Of a DNA stretch of 33,801 nucleotides, positions 31,842-33,801 are shown piece by piece; position 1 is the first letter of the stretch; the number at the start of each line of letters is the position of its first letter. The notes beneath the pieces were generated by a model. The model saw nothing but the letters and a program-made list of their open reading frames with translations, did no database searches and was not told the origin of the DNA. Source of the stretch: Pseudomonadota bacterium (GTDB taxonomy: Bacteria > Pseudomonadota > Alphaproteobacteria > Rhizobiales > Devosiaceae); NCBI GenBank assembly GCA_023393475.1, contig JAEWLC010000089.1, positions 1 to 33,801 on the forward strand. Reading direction: 5' to 3'. A program made the translations under genes and the position numbers.

Positions 31842-33746
31842 ATGAGCCAGTACCACCCCGTTCGCTTCGTCGATGTCCGCCTCGAAGGCGATTTCTGGAA
31901 GGAGCGGCTCGATACCGTTCTTGCCCGCACCATTCCCAGCCAGCACAAGAAGCTCGGCGAGTACGGCATTCTCGACTCGCTGAAGCTCCCGAGCCCGCCG
32001 CCGCCGCTGCGCTTCCCGCGCCACGCCAACGGCTTCACCGTGCAGGTGTTCTGGGATTCCGACATCGGCAAGTGGATCGAAGCGGCCGCCTATGCGCTGA
32101 GCCACAAGCGCGATGCCGACATCGAGGCCAAGATCGAGGCGATCGTCGACGATTTCGAGAAGGCGCAGGCTCCCGACGGCTATCTCAACTGCTGGTATCT
32201 CGGCCGCGAGCCGGAAAAGCGCTGGTCGAACCTGCGCGACAACCACGAGCTCTACAATGCCGGCCACATGCTCGAGGGCGCCATCGCCTACTACGAGACC
32301 ACCGGCCGGCGCCGCTGGCTCGACATCATGGAGCGCTATGTCGAGCACATCCGCCAGACCTTCGGCCCCGGGCCGGGCCAGAAGCGCGGCTATGACGGGC
32401 ACGAGGAAATCGAGCTGGCGCTGGTGAAGCTCTATCACCTCACCAAGGAGAAGAAGCACCTCGATCTGGCGGCCTACTTCGTCAACGAGCGCGGCAACCC
32501 GAGCCCGCACTATTTCGACACCGAGCGCGAAGAGCGCGAGAAGAAGGGCTGGGAGACGCAGCGCTACGCGCACGGCAATTACGAGTACAGCCAGTCGCAC
32601 AAGCCGGTGCGCGGGCAGGACAAGGTCGTCGGCCACGCCGTGCGCGCCATGTATCTCTACACCGCCATGGCGGACCTCGCGGTCGAGCTCAACGACCCGG
32701 CGCTGAAGAAGGCGTGCGAGACGCTATGGAACGACGTGATGATCACCAAGATGTACATCACGGCCGGCCTCGGCCCCTCGGCGCACAACGAGGGCTTCAC
32801 CTTCGACTACGACCTGCCCAACCAGACCGCCTATGCAGAGACCTGCGCCTCGGTGGCGCTGATCTTCTGGGCCCAGCGCATGCTGCACTTCGATCTCGAC
32901 GGCAAGTATGGCGATGTGCTCGAGACCGCCCTCTATAACGGCGCTCTCTCCGGCCTCAGCCGCGACGGCGAGCACTATTTCTACATGAACCCGCTCGAGA
33001 GCAACGGCACGCCCACCCGCTGGGACTGGCACACTTGCCCGTGCTGCACGATGAACGTTTCGCGCCTCGTCGCCTCGGTCGGCGGCTACTTCGTTTCGAC
33101 CGCGCCCGATGGGCTCGCCTTCCACCTCTATGGCGGCATTTCGACCACGCTCGATGTCGGCGGCACCGAGGTGGCGGTGCGCGAAGAGTCCAACTACCCG
33201 TGGTCGGGCGATATCTCGATCTCGATAGACCCGGCGACCGAGAAGGCCTTCGACGTAAAGCTCCGCATCCCCGGCTGGTGCCATGGCGCGACGGCCAGGG
33301 TGAACGGCGAGACGGTGAAGCTCGAGCCTCAGAACGGCTATGCCACCATCCACCGCACGTGGAAGGCGGGGGACAAGATCTCGCTCGACCTGCCGATGCC
33401 GGCCGAGCGCATCTTCGCGCATCCTGCCGTGGTGATGGACGCCGGCCGCGTGGCTCTGAAGCGGGGCCCGCTGGTCTATTGCATCGAGGAAGCCGACAAT
33501 TCGGGCGGCACGGTGCAGCGGCTGAAGCTGCCACGTGACAGCGCGCTCGAAGTGACGGAATCGTCGCTGTTCGACGGCATCATCCAGCTCAGGGCCAAGG
33601 GCACCGCGATCGACGAGGCCGAGTGGAAGACGCTCTACCGCACCAGTCCGCCCCGGGAGGCGCCGACAACCCTGACGGCACTGCCCTACTACCTCTGGGC
33701 CAACCGCGGACAGGGCTCGATGGTGGTGTGGATCCCCGAGGCGTGA
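31842..33746 (+). CDS. glycoside hydrolase family 127, beta-L-arabinofuranosidase-like
   Basis: Cytoplasmic glycosidase of 634 residues with no signal peptide. The (alpha/alpha)6 barrel core contains NHELYNAGHMLEGAIAYYE and DKVVGHAVRAMYLYTAMADLA. The family zinc site is complete: Glu333 and Cys335 in YAETCASVA, and Cys401 and Cys402 in WHTCPCCTMN. In the Bifidobacterium enzyme HypBA1 the matching residues are a Glu, a Cys and two Cys, one being the nucleophile. Beta-sandwich domains follow. Together with the importer it should release L-arabinose from beta-linked arabinofuranosides taken into the cell. ATG 31842 has GAGGAG upstream. The exact substrate is not known. Confidence 0.92.
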   Translation: MSQYHPVRFVDVRLEGDFWKERLDTVLARTIPSQHKKLGEYGILDSLKLPSPPPPLRFPRHANGFTVQVFWDSDIGKWIEAAAYALSHKRDADIEAKIEAIVDDFEKAQAPDGYLNCWYLGREPEKRWSNLRDNHELYNAGHMLEGAIAYYETTGRRRWLDIMERYVEHIRQTFGPGPGQKRGYDGHEEIELALVKLYHLTKEKKHLDLAAYFVNERGNPSPHYFDTEREEREKKGWETQRYAHGNYEYSQSHKPVRGQDKVVGHAVRAMYLYTAMADLAVELNDPALKKACETLWNDVMITKMYITAGLGPSAHNEGFTFDYDLPNQTAYAETCASVALIFWAQRMLHFDLDGKYGDVLETALYNGALSGLSRDGEHYFYMNPLESNGTPTRWDWHTCPCCTMNVSRLVASVGGYFVSTAPDGLAFHLYGGISTTLDVGGTEVAVREESNYPWSGDISISIDPATEKAFDVKLRIPGWCHGATARVNGETVKLEPQNGYATIHRTWKAGDKISLDLPMPAERIFAHPAVVMDAGRVALKRGPLVYCIEEADNSGGTVQRLKLPRDSALEVTESSLFDGIIQLRAKGTAIDEAEWKTLYRTSPPREAPTTLTALPYYLWANRGQGSMVVWIPEA

Positions 33747-33776
33747 GGACCGACTGAAACAGACGGCCCCTCCCAT

Positions 33777-33797
33777 CCTCCCCCATGAAGGGGGAGG
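33777..33797. repeat. palindrome after the GH127 gene
   Basis: CCTCCCCC (33777-33784), loop ATGAA, GGGGGAGG (33790-33797), a perfect 8-bp stem 30 bases after the stop. It resembles the CTTCTCCC repeat unit at 4561-4672 and may be the start of such an element cut by the window edge, or the transcript end. Confidence 0.55.
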
Positions 33798-33801
33798 TGC
33801 C

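Overview
The window looks like the chromosome of a high-GC alphaproteobacterium of the Hyphomicrobiales, plausibly Devosia or a relative. This is inferred from gene content: a RibN-type flavin importer behind an FMN riboswitch, a rhizobial-style inositol (iol) cluster with an RpiR-family regulator and an IolC fused to a DUF2090 aldolase domain, many ABC importers, and mosaic palindromic repeats of the GTCATNCCCGCG type. I see no rRNA, tRNA, CRISPR array, transposase or phage gene. About thirty protein genes are supported, nearly all intact. The last one ends 55 bases before the window edge.

Layout: (1) 444-4520, a potFGHI-type putrescine ABC importer operon. (2) 4561-4672, an inverted pair of palindromic repeats. 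(3) 4804-6056, an FMN riboswitch, an RBS-overlapping hairpin and a RibN-like flavin transporter, followed by a small membrane protein (6151-6363). (4) 6360-10513, minus strand, a sugar/polyol ABC importer of the ribose/fructose (CUT2) type with a Gfo/Idh/MocA dehydrogenase as last gene. (5) 10746-11591, an RpiR-family regulator, probably IolR. (6) 11750-13650, minus strand, inositol 2-dehydrogenase (iolG) and a short-chain dehydrogenase. (7) 13820-19534, the core inositol operon iolC-iolD-iolE, a small membrane protein, then iolB. (8) 19655-20506, purU. (9) 20680-23068, a QorB-like quinone reductase divergent from a HxlR-family regulator, then a DMT-family transporter. (10) 23065-27004, minus strand, a cysPTWA-type sulfate importer. 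(11) 27518-33746, a CUT1 sugar importer lacking its own ATPase, a LacI-family regulator and a GH127 beta-L-arabinofuranosidase-like enzyme.

How the genes work together: regions 4-7 form an inositol uptake and catabolism island. A GGAA-N6-TTCC palindrome, the motif I recall as reported for rhizobial IolR, sits between the divergent iolG and iolC genes. A close variant lies between the divergent ABC operon and the RpiR gene, so both promoters may share one repressor. The last operon probably imports and cleaves L-arabinofuranose-containing plant oligosaccharides. It is preceded by about 500 non-coding bases holding several A/T-flanked GAAAA..TTTTC palindromes, three of them spaced 57-58 bp apart, which are candidate sites for its LacI-type regulator.

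Two patterns run across the window. Each of the four solute-binding-protein genes is followed by a strong GC-rich stem-loop before the next gene. Two convergent gene pairs end on the same CTAG tetramer, so their stop codons interlock. I did not find a wholly unknown multi-gene system. The most useful leads are the small membrane protein inside the iol operon, the two-promoter IolR-type site, the evenly spaced palindromes at 27.3-27.4 kb and the repeat-derived N-terminus of CysT.
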